Source of the DNA: Macrobrachium rosenbergii
Lineage: Eukaryota; Arthropoda; Malacostraca; Decapoda; Palaemonidae
Length of the DNA stretch: 64,000 nt
Reading direction: 5' to 3'
Assembly (NCBI RefSeq): GCF_040412425.1
Contig: NC_089743.1
Location: 87,729,971-87,793,970 of the forward strand
Under the pieces are notes generated by a model that was not told where the DNA came from, did no database searches, and worked only from the letters and a program-made list of their open reading frames with translations. The stretch's first letter is position 1; each line of letters begins with the position of its first letter. Both the position numbers and the translations under genes were made by a program. Positions 1-12,469 of this stretch are shown here, one piece after another.

Positions 1-584
1 ATTACTACCTTACTTGTGAGGGGCAATAATACTCTGACCTAATTTAGAATGAAAATCTAATTAGTTTTGAAATTAAAAAATGAAAGGCAAAGTCACTATT
101 TTATCATAAGATAAACGACATTATTTAAAAGTTAGGTTTTCAATTATATTCATTCTTCATTCTTCTCGAAAACATTAAAAAACATAAATAAACAACTAAA
201 TAAACAAGGAAATAACCAAAAAACCGCACCATTGCATTCAACCAAATTTCCTCCAAGTCATTTACTTTTTGCCCCACCTTCAACCTTGAAGAAAGCGTGA
301 GTCGATAACGTAAGCTCTGCGCTCCGCGCACTTGGAGTAGAGTATGTTCTTATAAAATTATACTTCTGCCGATATTATGACGACATTAGGACTTGGAAAA
401 CTAATGAAAATATGAGAATACTTCTCGTAACATGACATTAATGACAGTATATTTTAACCCAAATTATATCCACCTTTTAAATCGAACTTAATCTTCAAGA
501 CCGCCAGAGAGTTCCGCCATCTCTTGGCAGAGCTCAGAATGTGTGGTTCTAATTACTTTCGAGTGGGGCGCCACCAACAAGAGA

Positions 585-622
<38 letters not shown>

Positions 623-3600
623 GTACATACCTATATTATTGTTATATTGTTAAAACAATTTCATACACTGCTCTTGGGATTTTAAATGAATATCATTATG
701 CGAAAATCAAAAACATCAAACATTAGAGCTCAAAATTAACACATAAGCACAAACAGTACTGTCTATCCTATTTGCAATTGCGATTTATATTGTACTTGTA
801 TTTTGAGTGTTGATGTCAGAAGACTTAACATTCACCAGAAATCATTTGTGAGACTCCTTAAAACCATGTGTGGCAAGTAATGCTCCAGTCTGATTTAGTC
901 AGTGACTGTTCTTAAGCATTTTAATTCACGGCGGTTGTAATTTAATTTATTCAATGACTAATATATTTATTCTCTTACGTGATGCTTGTCAAGTCCTATT
1001 CATCAATTATCAGTCATAAATAATTTACCTCAATGATTTCTATTACGTTAATTTAATCAACGATTGGCAATAAATCATCTAAATGCAATTGTTAAAGTCA
1101 ATAAAATTTGCCATATTATTTACTGATAGGTCAAGTGGTTTCATTCAATGATTCTTAATAAACCGTTTTAATTAGTGGTTGAAAACTCAAGCTAATCACT
1201 AATTGTGACGCGTAATTTTCCTTTGCGATGGCTATAAAGCAGCTTTAAACCTATGTTTGGCAATGAATCCTTTTTATTAAGGGGTTGTTAAAAATAGTTT
1301 TGCGCACCGAGTTTTTAAGGGACTGGCGTCATATACTGACGAAAAATGTTTAAAAAAAAAAAAAAGTCTATCTTTAGTGAATCTCGCATCGAATGCATCG
1401 TTGCCATGGCAACTCATTCCCCAGATATTGTTGACACACTCCTTAGCTATTAAATGAGACTTAGTTTATCTCTGAAATTTTTAAAAGTAGTAGCCGTTTT
1501 TACGGGGGCATACTAAAATACTTTTTTTTTCTGTTGCAGATTTTGCCATCAGCAGTTAGGAGCAGAATCTACGAAGAGATACTGTCTTTCAATAAAATTT
1601 TCAGTTAGGCCTAGTTGTAAGCGTTTTTGTAACCCAAGTCAATATTTGAGAAACAGTCCCTTAAAAGTCAATTTATTTCAGTGATGGTAATAAACTGCAC
1701 TATTAGTGGGAATTATAAACTACTTTAATCAGTGACTGGTAACGGCTTTGAAAAAATTATGAAGTTACTTTAGTCAATGGCTGGTGATAAGATTTACTAA
1801 GTGACTGATTTGTTTCTGTTGACCGGCAGCAAACACCTCAAGTCATTAAACCCAAGAAACAACGAATTTGAAAATTTTTTTTAATAAAATAAAGTCTTGA
1901 TAAAAATTATTATGAATCATTTACTGACTCCATCCACACGCCATAAATTCCACCATGCCTTTACTGCCCGAGTTTTTATAATGAATTCCGTAAAAATCAA
2001 AACAAAAATCTTGTCTTTCGGAAGAACCTCACTTCCCCTACAGACTGGAACGCACCACTCACATAATACGTAACATCATCAGGGAGAACTCTGGACAGAC
2101 GGTAACTACCCTATTCATCCGTGCACCCTGACTCCCAAGGCTAGGACACTTGACCGGCAAGTGCCGTACAGTCAAACCGATCAAGCGCTCGGCAAAATGG
2201 CTTGGGTTGCCCAGCCAAAACGAAATTCGTCACCAAAGAAGAACCTTCCATCTCTCTCTCTCTCTCTCTCTCGTGATAGCTGCAAAGCCTTTGTTTTTAG
2301 TCTTGTTTTAGGGAAAGTCTATGCATGGTAGCGAAATGCACGGGTATGCATCATGCAAAACTGCACTCTTTGCAAACATCAGTTGGTATTTCAAATTAAA
2401 TTCCATAGCTTAGTGTACACGCAAGGAATCAGTGTAGATAAATTAATATCTTTAGTAACTAAACTTTCCTACGGCACAGCAAAGCAACGGTTATGCTACA
2501 AAATCTAAAGAACAACTGCGTAAGAAACTTCGTTCAACATAAGGAAAACTACTCCAACTCGACAACAGCATCAAATTTAGAGCCATTAGTCATATAACTG
2601 CGTATAACTTCCGTTCTGAGGTCCTACAGCCACTCCTGACCGAGACAAACTGTATGTATGAAATCCGGTCTGGTAACATCTGCATAATCTGATAACAATC
2701 ATCCTCAATAAACATTTTTTCTGACAAATGCCACCCCGGACTACGAGTTTCAAAGTCTCTCTCCCTATGTACCTTATAAAATACATGATCCCATCATCAC
2801 ATTTTAAAGGAATACAAATGTTCGATCAATCACGGGGCATCTGCACCGAAGCAGCAATAATTGGTAAGGTCTATTTAAGGATCACTTCTGCCAAATTTGG
2901 TTTCATTTGGTCCACTGGTTCTCTAGGGTGATAAAAAGCGTGCGACATTAACATACGATGAACGCTACTTGTAGAAACATGGCCTATGACTGATCAAAGG
3001 CACCTAAATATTAACGCACATGTTATCAACATGTATTCTACGATGATAATGAAAGCATAGATAAATTGTCTAATCAGCTACCAAGTGAAAACTAAAAAGT
3101 AAACTAACCGACTTCAAAGACCAGGTATAAACGAGTGGAATTAGAGGATCACGAAAAAACGCACCAGGAAGGGAAAGAACTAGAACATGTAAAAAAAAAA
3201 ATGGAAATGGCGACAAAATAAAAACATTTGCGGGGGAACGAAGCAACAAGTTGGACTGGTTCCAACGCAGACAGCAAGCAACGAATGAATGGTTCCGTCA
3301 TCACTTCTCGTCCTGAACGTGCAACTTACGTTTCAGCAAGATCAAATAGTTGTTATTGTCCCCATTCCAAACCAACGACCACCACAATCAAAATCGGTAG
3401 ATGCCATAGCCTATCCATCAAGAAACTGCCAAGGTGTTAGCCAAGAATGATTTTACATAGCTTTATGTAGATAGCTGCAAGATTCCGACCACCTGACAGT
3501 AAGTTCTGTTAGATGCTCGTTTGCTTAAGATCTACAATTTCATGAATACCACACAAGGTTTTCACTATTGGCAATTAAGAATTTTCTGGCACTTTCAATC

Positions 3601-4518
3601 AGGCTTTCCACTGGCTGAGTGCAGGATAAATTGTGTATTTTCATCTGAAGGTAATCCGTACTGATTACAAAGTATTGTCCCCAGTTATTTATCTAGTTTA
3701 CAATTATCATTTGTGTCACATCAACAGATCAACGCTCCGAATCTGCCATTAGTCGCCCATCCCTCTCCTTCCCTCTTTCCAGTACTGATAACGTTACTTA
3801 TCGCACTTTAAAATAGCCTTCAATTACTATCTGCATATCTCTACCACATAAGTATTGCAGTGATCTCTTTTTCATATCAAAAGTATTGAATTCTTTGGGA
3901 GGAAACTTCATCAATCTTTCGTGTAATGTTTCCAACAGCTCAAATTGCTAACAGACTAAGGATGGGTTTCATTTTCGCATCATGCACAAAACGTCAAGTC
4001 AGAGAGAGAGACAGAGAGACTGTGGTAAAATTCGGTTGGTTTTTGCATCAGCACGTCTCTTGTTCCTGAGGCCCCAGAAAATAGTGAGTGAGACAGACTT
4101 TTGTACATAACATAAAGAGCATTTCTGTGGTGTCATGCTCCCTGAACATCCAGCAGGTACATAAATGTTCAGAATGCTTTCCGAACGTCTGTCGGGATAC
4201 GGCCCTGGCATAACTTCCAGCGCAGCGAGTCAAAAGAGAATTGCCGCCACACGCCCACCTATATTAACACGTTCATGACGTCAGGCCGCGTCTATGACGT
4301 CATCAAACATTACTGGAACCCGTCCACCCACGACGATTCCGCACATCTCCCCGAGCCCTGACTCCCAGATTCGGTCACGTTCTTTAGGAGCATGTCCTTG
4401 GTGGCCCACAGTTCTCATTACGACTTCCTCTAACGCACAGTTGCAAGCATATTTTCTTAAAGCTGCACAAGCATGAAGAAAGTGCTTGGAAGAGGTCAGC
4501 AAGAATTAAACAGGAGTC
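1..4518. other. Intergenic, no gene recognised
   Basis: AT-rich DNA with many stops. It holds CT microsatellites (589-618, 2250-2272) and a loose, diverged repeat at about 890-1830 in which the motif TCARTGACTGGTRATAA recurs at irregular spacing. No open frame here resembles a known protein. Confidence 0.6.
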
Positions 4519-4590
4519 TGGAGGTGCCGGGGATTGAACCCGGGACTTCTCACATGCGAAGCGAGCACTCTACCTCTGAGTTACACCCCC
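4519..4590 (-). tRNA. tRNA-Ala (CGC), possibly a tRNA pseudogene
   Basis: The 72-nt cloverleaf can be folded by hand. The acceptor stem pairs GGGGGTG with CACCTCC (one G-U). The D stem ACTC/GAGT keeps pairing by a compensatory A-U in place of the usual G-C. The anticodon loop TTCGCAT gives anticodon CGC. T arm CCGGG-TTCAATC-CCCGG; discriminator A. The B box is intact. No run of four T lies within about 80 nt downstream, so the Pol III terminator is missing or distant, which leaves a pseudogene possible. Confidence 0.8.
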
Positions 4591-5785
4591 TCGATGGAAT
4601 TTCGAGGACTTTTGGTCAAGTGGATGCCATCTTAATCTGTTTACATCTCTTACAATTGCTCGGGGTTCTTGCACTTCAACTTAATCAAGGGATAACGACT
4701 TCAAATTTGGTTGGATAAACGAATGTTCGAATTGGAATGATAAACAAACAAACGTTTTCCCTAATACCAAACATCTTCTTCCTCGTAAACAGACACGAAA
4801 AACCGCGTCGACGACGAATGTCTTGATGAAAAACAAAACCATACGATCAAATAATCCCCGTTGGAACCTAGCAGCATTTACCTAATTTGGATCAGTGTCT
4901 AATTAGCATCAAACAAGCAGAAAACCTCTTTACTGCCTTAATTTACTAAGCGTCTCCAAAGAACAAGGGAGTTTACTTTGAAAATGTCAAAAGTTCAAGA
5001 CTTTACGGCTTACTCCACGTAAACGCTGAAATGAGTTGGCACTTGAAAGTTGCTCGTATATCAAATTTGCTTTTATTTTACCTTTTTCAAACAGAACTGC
5101 TGCAGAATTATAATTTTTTTTCTTTTTTCTGACATAGTCCAACGACGAACTAAAAAGTGGATTGAGTATAAATGCTAAGCATACCCAAATAACGGTGCTA
5201 GGAATATTCGGTCTCAAAACTACATTGATTACTAATGTCAAAAATGCTAGAAAATAATTTCATGTCCTTTAACAGTTTAAAAAACGCAAAGAAACACTAA
5301 AATTGTTTATTTAAGATTAATTCAGACATAATATTTATTTTAATCATACAATATTAAAGAATTTTCTTAGAAAAAGATAAGAAAATTGGGTCTCAGTAAA
5401 TTCGGTCTCAGAAAACTGGGTCTCTCAATATTTATCTCACTGAAACTGAGTTGTTTGTACAATGTTCTTTGTTTTTCTTTAAAAAACTATGCTATTATAT
5501 TGCAATGGCCGTTAACCTAACGCTTTTGTAGTTTTTGTTTTCTATATACACGTAGTTTTTGTTTTCTATATACAACCTTTATGGAATACCGTCTCTCAAA
5601 TTTCAAATTCAGTTACAGTCCCCATAGCAATGGCTTCGAAGCACACTGAATCTGAAACAGGAAAAGGAAAATTCATCGACGAAGAAAACTACATAGCCTA
5701 TATGATTTTCATGTGTCCAGTGCCGACAAGATAAGGTTATTTTGGCGGTGTGAGATGCGTAAAACGTGCAATGGTCGAATTTAAG
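4591..5785. other. Intergenic, no gene recognised
   Basis: AT-rich. Contains an exact short tandem duplication of a 24-nt unit GTAGTTTTTGTTTTCTATAT-type at about 5530-5577, and three GGTCTCA words in 5390-5425. Nothing coding is seen. Confidence 0.55.
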
Positions 5786-6062
5786 TATTATACCTTAGTT
5801 TAACCAGACCACTGAGCTGATTGACAGCTCTCCTAGGGCTGGCCCGAAGGATTAGATTTATTTTACGTGGCTAAGAACCAACTGGTTACCTAGCACCGGA
5901 ACCTACAGCTTATTGTGGAATCCGAACCACATTATAGCGAGAAATGAATTTCTATCACCAGAAATAAATTCCTCTACTTCTTCACTGGCCAGTCGGAGAA
6001 TCGAACGCAGGGCCAGCAGAGTGCTAGCTGAGAACGGTACCCACTCATCCGATGAGGAACTG
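5786..6062 (-). mobile_element. SINE copy 1 (tRNA-like head type 2), minus orientation
   Basis: Shares with the copies at 24027, 33727 and 63215 a body containing ATGTGGTTCGGATTCCACAA and TTCGGGCCAGCCCTAGG and a tail ending GTATA. The head on the minus strand has a B box GCGTTCGATTC. The head is like that at 33727, not like those at 24027 and 63215. Confidence 0.82.
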
Positions 6063-6234
6063 CTATGCTCGAATACATACGCAATTCGGGGACGGCGAAA
6101 ACGTGATTGTTAATAAGTTTAACACTCATATTCACTCTTCTACATCAACAAAAGTAGAAGCTCGAAGTGCTTTATCAGAAATGAAGTGTAAAATAAGAAC
6201 GGTGAATCATCTAGCACAAGAATGATTTTAGCTG

Positions 6235-6445
6235 GTGGACACTCGAAGCATGAGCTGGCGCCAGGCTGTGGCTGGTGTCAGGGGAGCTGGGAGCTTGGGA
6301 GCTGGTGGACACTCGGAGCAGGAGCTGGCACCAGAGGAGCTGGGAGCAAGGAGAACTCGGAGCTCTGGAGCTGGCGGACACTTGGAGCATGAGTTGGCGC
6401 CAGAGGAGCTGGGCGCCAGGCGAGTTAGATCATGAGATGTTGGAT
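6235..6445. repeat. GC-rich degenerate minisatellite
   Basis: The unit GGAGCTGGCGCCAGAGGAGCTG-like (about 30-45 nt) recurs as GAGCTGGYRCCAG several times. Similar words recur at 7690-7800, 8330-8420, 9840-10120 and 11220-11330, so the tract probably belongs to the Ser/Ala/Pro-coding repeats of the surrounding retroelement. Confidence 0.6.
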
Positions 6446-7079
6446 GCTCCTGGAAGTCAAGGGAGTGTGTAATGATCTAAAAGGAGAAAGAATGGATCCA
6501 AGTCTTGGATGAGACCTTGAACTTGGCTAAAATACCCAAGGGTAACACACAATCTGAGTCAATTTCTTTTGTGCTTGAATGGGTAAAGGACTTGAGGAGG
6601 GATGGAGATTAGGAATAAATCTAGGTCCCTGTGCTTAAACCCGAGTTAAGCATAGCTCTATACTCCTAAATGGAAGAGCACTAGAGAACCTAGACCTCCT
6701 CAGAAAAGAGGCAAACCGTCATTGGGTCACAGATCTCAAAAGGGGAGACAAAGTGTCTGAGGTAATAGTTACGGAAAATCGACTCCTTATTATAATCTAA
6801 TTCATAGATGTAGCTAAAAGATTGATGTTTGCATGCCATAGTCTTTGCAACATGTCTCAAAACCTTTTCGATTGACAAGCCTCTGGATTGCCCGAAGCCC
6901 GTCCGGGAAAGAGCCGACCACCTTGGCAGAATCTCTTGAGGGAGGTTAACTGAGGAGAAATGGTTAGGGAAGGAACTGGAGGGTCCACCAACAATGGTTG
7001 CAGATTTGGGAGTCATTCTATGTAGGACAGAATAGGGCTATGAGGGTCCTTGTAACGGTGCAATGAGCCTCAAACCTAT

Positions 7080-7600
7080 TTACGGCTTCCCTGAACCATA
7101 AGAATGTGTAAGGCAAGGAGAACCAAGAAGGATCGGTCTGTATATGGCGACTGCTGCCCATACTAGAGGGTTTGGGACCTGAGAATCCAAGGGAGAAGGG
7201 GAATGGTCCTTGTGGTGACAGACAGGCCCAAAGTCATCTCGTCCCACAGAGTCCACGGATCCCAAGAGACCAGGGGATCAAAGGCCCACTTGGAAAGAAG
7301 GACACTCTTCTGACGGCTCGATATGACCACCAAACCTTTAGAGCCCTGAAAAATTCGTGTTGCCAGAATACTAGATTGATTTGCCCACCGAAGAAGTTCT
7401 TTTGTTGTTGGAGGATCATGGTGCAAACTGCAGACAAAGTGCGAACTCGCTGTCAACTCTGCAGCCCGTGTGGACTGACAGTAACTTGTACAGCCTGAAG
7501 CATATGTGGAGCTGTACGTGGACAAAAACTTATATCTGGCAAACTTAAAAAAGGGCTTCAAAGTCAATAATCCACCAAAATCTAGGCACAACAAAAACCA
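7080..7600 (-). pseudogene. RNase H-region relic, copy 2
   Basis: A diverged duplicate of 8666-9030. On the minus strand it gives LLSKWAFDPL and later SPLDSQVPNPLVWAAVAI in another frame. It is followed at 7016-6690 by a segment starting VGGPSSSFP, paired with a similar VGGPSMTPS segment after copy 1. Confidence 0.55.
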
Positions 7601-8665
7601 GAGGACTAGTCCAAAACCAGACTGTGACCAACTCTGTAGGCCAAATACAATCTAAAAAAGAAAAAATTAGCATGTGAGCAGGCGTTAGGCACTCAGCGGT
7701 GGAAGCAGAAACACCAATGGTGCCAAGCGCTCTGGTAGAGGGGGCGGGTGTTCAGGAATCAGCGCCCAGTGCTGGTTGGTGCCAGGAGACTGGAAGTTGA
7801 ATCCAGGCATGAAGTCAGTCAGACTGAAGGAGTGACAGAGGGAACCACAGCGAAAATGTAGGAAGGCTGAGAGATGAAGCTAGCCTCCCTACCTCTTGAC
7901 AGGGAGCAGAGAATGGCAACTGTAATTGCTTGATAAAACAAAAACACGTTACATTGCTTGTCTGCGCCGGAAACCTTGGAACTGATGAAAAAGTAAGGAT
8001 CTCATATGATGTGTAATCTTGACTAACGATGGACGACGAAGCCTGCAGAGGTACATCCACTAAGTTTAAGAGCTAAAGAAACTTGTGAACAGTCTGAAAA
8101 CTCTCTTGGCAGATGGAAAAATCTAGAAAATTCTGAGATTTAAGGCTGAAAACCAAAACAGAGGACTGTGCGACGATGGCTGTGTTCTGAGGAAGAGGTG
8201 ATGAAGATCTGTGAGTGCCCGATTTTGGTCTCCAAGTGACAGATGCTTCAAGTAAGTGCCCATCTCCTTCTGCTAAGAAATCTCATTGGCTCACTTGGCA
8301 GCCCGCTTCGCCACTTCAGACTTCCCCACCCCACCACTCGGCGCAAACTTCTGAGCACTCAGCACCAACTTCTGGGTGCTCATGCCAATTATGGAGCGTT
8401 CAGCGCCAATGGTAGGATGCTCAGTGCCTCTTCCTTCTTCATCGGTCTTGAAAAATTCACTTCTTCCAGGCAAGCTCCCGGACGGTCTGTAAATCTGTCT
8501 GAGAAACGAGTGGCCCACCCTTAGTGGTATCTTTTGAAGTGAGGTTGTCTGAGTAGATATGGATTGTGGAAGGAGTCATGGAGAGTCCACCAACAACCAT
8601 ATCCGGTTCAGGAACCGTTATTCACGGTTCAGAACAGAGCTAAGAGGGTCACAGTCACACTGCAG

Positions 8666-9030
8666 TCAGCCTGAAAACTTGTTCAGCCCTTCCTTGGCCA
8701 AGCTGGACTGCAGAAGGGCGTGAAGATCCAGGTTGGACCTAACTTGCAGCATGGCGTAAGTTGCCCATGCAAGAGGGTCTAGGATTGGAGAACAGAAAGA
8801 GGAAGGCAAAGGTTCCTTGAGGTGGCAAACCAGGGCAAAATTGGCCTGTCCCATTGATTCTACAGATTCTGCCAGAACAAGGGATCCAAGGTCCACTCAG
8901 CAGGAAGGACATGCTTCTAACGGTTCAGTGCCTCCACGGGAACTAATTAGTTTGCCCTGAAAAAGTCGAGTGACTGGAAAACTCGATTTGATATGCCCAT
9001 TGTAGGAGTTTTCTGCTGACTGGTGAGAGA
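8666..9030 (-). pseudogene. RNase H-region relic, copy 1
   Basis: Reading the minus strand in two frames gives VLPAEWTLDPL, WFATSRNLCLPL and then SPILDPLAWATYAM, interrupted by stops. The series matches the conserved block of DIRS-like elements. Confidence 0.6.
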
Positions 9031-9239
9031 GAGAGAGAGAGGGAGAGCCTCCTTACTTCCTTCTTCTCCCATACAGTTAAGGACAGTGGTCTTGGAACAA
9101 GATTACCACAGTCTAGGTGTGCAATAGGGTCAAGAAGTACTGAAGCCGTAGCGAAAAGCTTTCAGCTATCAGACAGAGATTAGAATACACTTAGGACTGT
9201 GGTCTTGTAACAAGATTACCACTTGGACATTTGAGTGCA

Positions 9240-9534
9240 CTCAACTATAATGGACTCGCTCACACCACGTACAGGCCAAAGATATATGCAGACAACACAG
9301 TAGTCTAAGCACAGGCATAACTGCGGGTTTGTCAAGCTGAGACAAATCCTTCTGCAGAGCAGACACAATTCTCTCAACTGTGTCCTGAGGGAGGAGGAGC
9401 TGTAGGTCCATAAATGAAAATAACAGGGTTGAATGCGATTGTGTGCCTCCCTCAGTGTAAAAGAGCACCTGAATTTTCTCTTTTTGAGATTTCACAGTAA
9501 AGAGCCGAAATCTCTGAAAAAAACACCTCAATCG
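9240..9534 (-). pseudogene. Reverse transcriptase C-terminal relic (DIRS-like)
   Basis: An open minus-strand stretch with LLPQDTVERIVSALQKDLSQ resembles the post-thumb segment of DIRS-type RT, where a helix precedes LGxLSQLxK. The catalytic palm motif is not present. Assignment is by pattern only. Confidence 0.4.
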
Positions 9535-11735
9535 TCCTTATCCACACAGGATAGAACTCGCAGACAAAACCGAGGCAATGTCTCTTGACAAAAAACTGGA
9601 AGTCTTCTATCTTCTTAGCCAGTGCTCCTGCTGCCTAAGAGGAGGGAGCTTTCTTCAAGAAGCTCAAAAACACTGGACATAAATGTCCTTGTATGCAAAG
9701 GACTGACTCCTAGACACTAACTGTCATAGAGATGGCGCCCAGTACTGAAAGAGAGACCTCTCTATATACAGACGCATGCTCTCTGTATGGTGCTCAGATG
9801 TGGGAGACTGATATTGAAGAATTGGTGCCAGGTTACTGGGGACCGATGCTGGTCACTTGAAAAAACTGGAGCCAGGCACTCAATCGGGAACTGACGCTCC
9901 AGAAAAAACCACAGTGCGTTTTAAAAAATGGTAGCTGTCAAGTATTAATGAGCCGAGGCCCTGGAAGGCTGACGCCAGGCGCTTGGCAGCTGGCGCTGAA
10001 CTCTTGGCAACTGGCACTGAACATGCATAGCCAGTCCGCAGGTGCTCGGGATTCAGCGCTGGGCACTTGGAGACTGCGACTGACGTACATTGCTCAGGCG
10101 AGCACACTAAGCACTCTTGCGAGCACCTAGACAACAATGAGGAGCATTTCTTGTTTGATGGGCGTCTGGGTGCCAAATACTAGCGCTCTGGTGAAAAGTA
10201 ATCCAGGCTGTGCCAGGCACTGAAACCTGGTTGAAGACTGCAAGGGGGATCTCTCGTCTGTTTTGCCAGACTAGGGGACGGCTCACTGCCGCTACGTCTT
10301 TTCGGGGGCAGGACACACCAAGAAGATGCCAAGACTGTCTGGGCTTTCCGAGTCTCAAGACAACTGGTGGACACTAACAGAGATGCCCTTCCAATGACAG
10401 TCTGAGGGTCTTCCACTACGCGAATTGTGAGCAACAGGTTCTACAGAGGAGGTGACTGCCCGTGGGCAAACCCCACCAACCTCCTTTTGACCTTCGGTAA
10501 ATCTTCTCCCTTCCATCTAGAAGCCTCAGGGGGACACTTGGGAGCCAATGGATGTGTTCTGAAGTTGCTGGGTACTTGGGTGCTGGGTGCTTTTGAGTGC
10601 TGGAAGAGTGTTTTGGCACCAAATACTGGCGCTCTACAACTGGAAGTTCAGGAGACAAGCTCTGTGGACTTCCAAATCGGAATCCATACCACTAAAGGAG
10701 AACTAAAGCACATCCTTCTGGACGCCGGTTGTCCACCAAGGCCTGGGACCAGACAACAGGGTCAACTGAGAGGGCAACTACCCAGGGCAATCACCCTCAG
10801 ACTCCCTTGGGCCGCAAATATGTCTTCTCCCAGGTTCAGGGGAGCATGACAAGGACATTAGGTCCAGGAAATCAGACAGGCAGGATAGCACCTCCTACCG
10901 TGGACCTCCGGCAAAACACCTTTTCAGTGGCTGTCTGTCACAACCTGGGAAGGTACAACAGGTTTGCCTGGGGTACTTCCCATCAGCCTCCATTTGACTT
11001 TCAGAATGTCACCTCCCAGGTTCAGTGGAGTATGACAGTGACTTAGGTCTAGGAGAACTTACAGGCTGGATAATCATCTCCTCCACTGCCCAACACTTCA
11101 CTATCACAAAGTTAACTTCTGTTAACCCAGAAACAAGACTGGCAAAGGCACGGGGAGGAAGTGAGAGAGCCAGGCGTGGGAGAAGATAAGTAGCAGGAGA
11201 GAAAAATTAATGCGGGGTGAGTTGGTGCCAGATGATCGGGAGCTGGCACCAGGCGAGCTGGTTGCTGGGTGAGCTAGTAGCTCGGGTAGCTAGTGAGCAC
11301 TCCTGGACACTTGGTGCTGATTCTCGGCTGTCAAGAAAGTCTATTTATCCAAAAGTCCATCGCCACCAAAATAAGTAATTTCTCTCCTTACTACGTTCTG
11401 CCCTTACACTTTTTCAATTCTCTGCAAAGGAAAGTGTAATAAGATGTTCTAATCAATTCTTTACCAACAATTGTTGTTAAGTACACAAAGTACCATCACA
11501 CAAAACATATCTCAATACCTATCAAACATTATTTGAAACTTGTCGATTAGTATTCACCACCGAAAACATCGGTTCGGTAGCAAATACGATATTTACATTA
11601 TATTATGCTACTCATAAAGAAGAGTTAATCAACTGATTGCAACATTGCTGTAGCAAAACAGGATAAACTTGAATCAGATCTTAACAAAAAAAACAATAAA
11701 ACACTGATCCTGAAAGCTGTAGGCTTCATGGCTAG

Positions 11736-11964
11736 GTAAAACTTTACAATAGTTGCGTGGCCTGGTTCCCGTCAGTCGCCGACCAGACAGGTTACCGACT
11801 TTTTCTGGGGGTCCAGGGGGGCTTGGCCCCCCAGCCAGGTCAGGGCACATTGCCCTAAGCTAGGTTAGGTTGGTAAGATCTGGTTAGGACTGTTTATGTA
11901 TGAGAAACCTGTCCCGGTCGACGACTGGCAGGAATCAGGCCGCGCAACTATTATAAAGTTTTAC
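11736..11964. mobile_element. MITE with ~58-bp terminal inverted repeats
   Basis: 229 bp. The left end GTAAAACTTTACAATAGTTG and the right end (reverse complement) GTAAAACTTTATAATAGTTG stay paired for about 58 nt with a few mismatches. The interior is G-rich (GGGGGTCCAGGGGGGCTTGG) and has no coding capacity. It interrupts the retroelement leader. No clean target duplication was seen. Confidence 0.82.
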
Positions 11965-12469
11965 TGAAACTCAAAATCAGTGATAAAATTTCACTGAAAT
12001 CCAGCTATGCAACTGCAAACACCCAAAGTTTACACCGGGAGCGGCAGAAAGAGGAGGAGGTTGCCTGCTAAGTCGTTCCTAGTATTCCCGTTAGTGGGCA
12101 GGACTGGTCAACTACGCTAAACAATCAGAGCGCTACCACATATTTTAAAATTTAAGCTGCTGCACGAGTGGAAAGTATAGCTATGTAATTACTTGGTAAG
12201 TTACTTATATGAAACACAAATGTTAAATAAAAAAATTTTATTAATGTACAATATCTCTGTGTGGAGCTCTACCTTGAGTTTCCGAACTAGGTAGGCCTGT
12301 ACCTTTGGCGCAGTTTGTTATGATAATGTAAGGTTAGTTAAGGATGTGCCCCTAGGATACTGCAATAGGCCTAAGGTACTATACTGAAAATTTCTATCTC
12401 ACATCGAATTTTAATATCAGCAATGTTGAGTGATGGTCATACTTGACTTTTTTTCCTATAACCACAGTC

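Larger units (their letters stand above)
6230..12225 (-). mobile_element. Decayed DIRS-like retroelement material (one or more copies)
   Basis: Minus-strand order: a leader (12212-11400) shared with the copy at 62730, Ser/Ala/Pro-rich degenerate repeats (11340-9800), an RT C-terminal relic (9534-9240), RNase H-region relics (9030-8666 and again 7600-7080), and a following relic (7016-6690). The PAEWTLDPL ... FATSRN ... DPLAWAT series is typical of the RNase H to connection region of DIRS/Ngaro-type tyrosine-recombinase elements. Many stops and frameshifts; nothing here can be functional. The doubled RNase H segment means two insertions or an internal duplication. A tyrosine recombinase domain was not proven. 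Confidence 0.6.

Noticed and set aside
4473..4718. Plus-strand open frame of 81 codons with VPGIEPGTSH
   Set aside because: It reads through the reverse strand of the tRNA-Ala gene; the familiar phrase is the translated T arm.
5913..6113. Plus-strand open frame of 66 codons
   Set aside because: Lies inside a reversed SINE copy; translation of repeat DNA.
7172..7498. Plus-strand open frame of 108 codons and its antisense 143-codon frame
   Set aside because: The plus frame is a shadow; the antisense carries the decayed RNase H-region homology and is recorded as retroelement relic, not a gene.
10427..10849. Plus-strand open frame of 140 codons
   Set aside because: Falls in the retroelement's GC-rich repeat region, whose coding sense is the minus strand; composition reflects the repeats.
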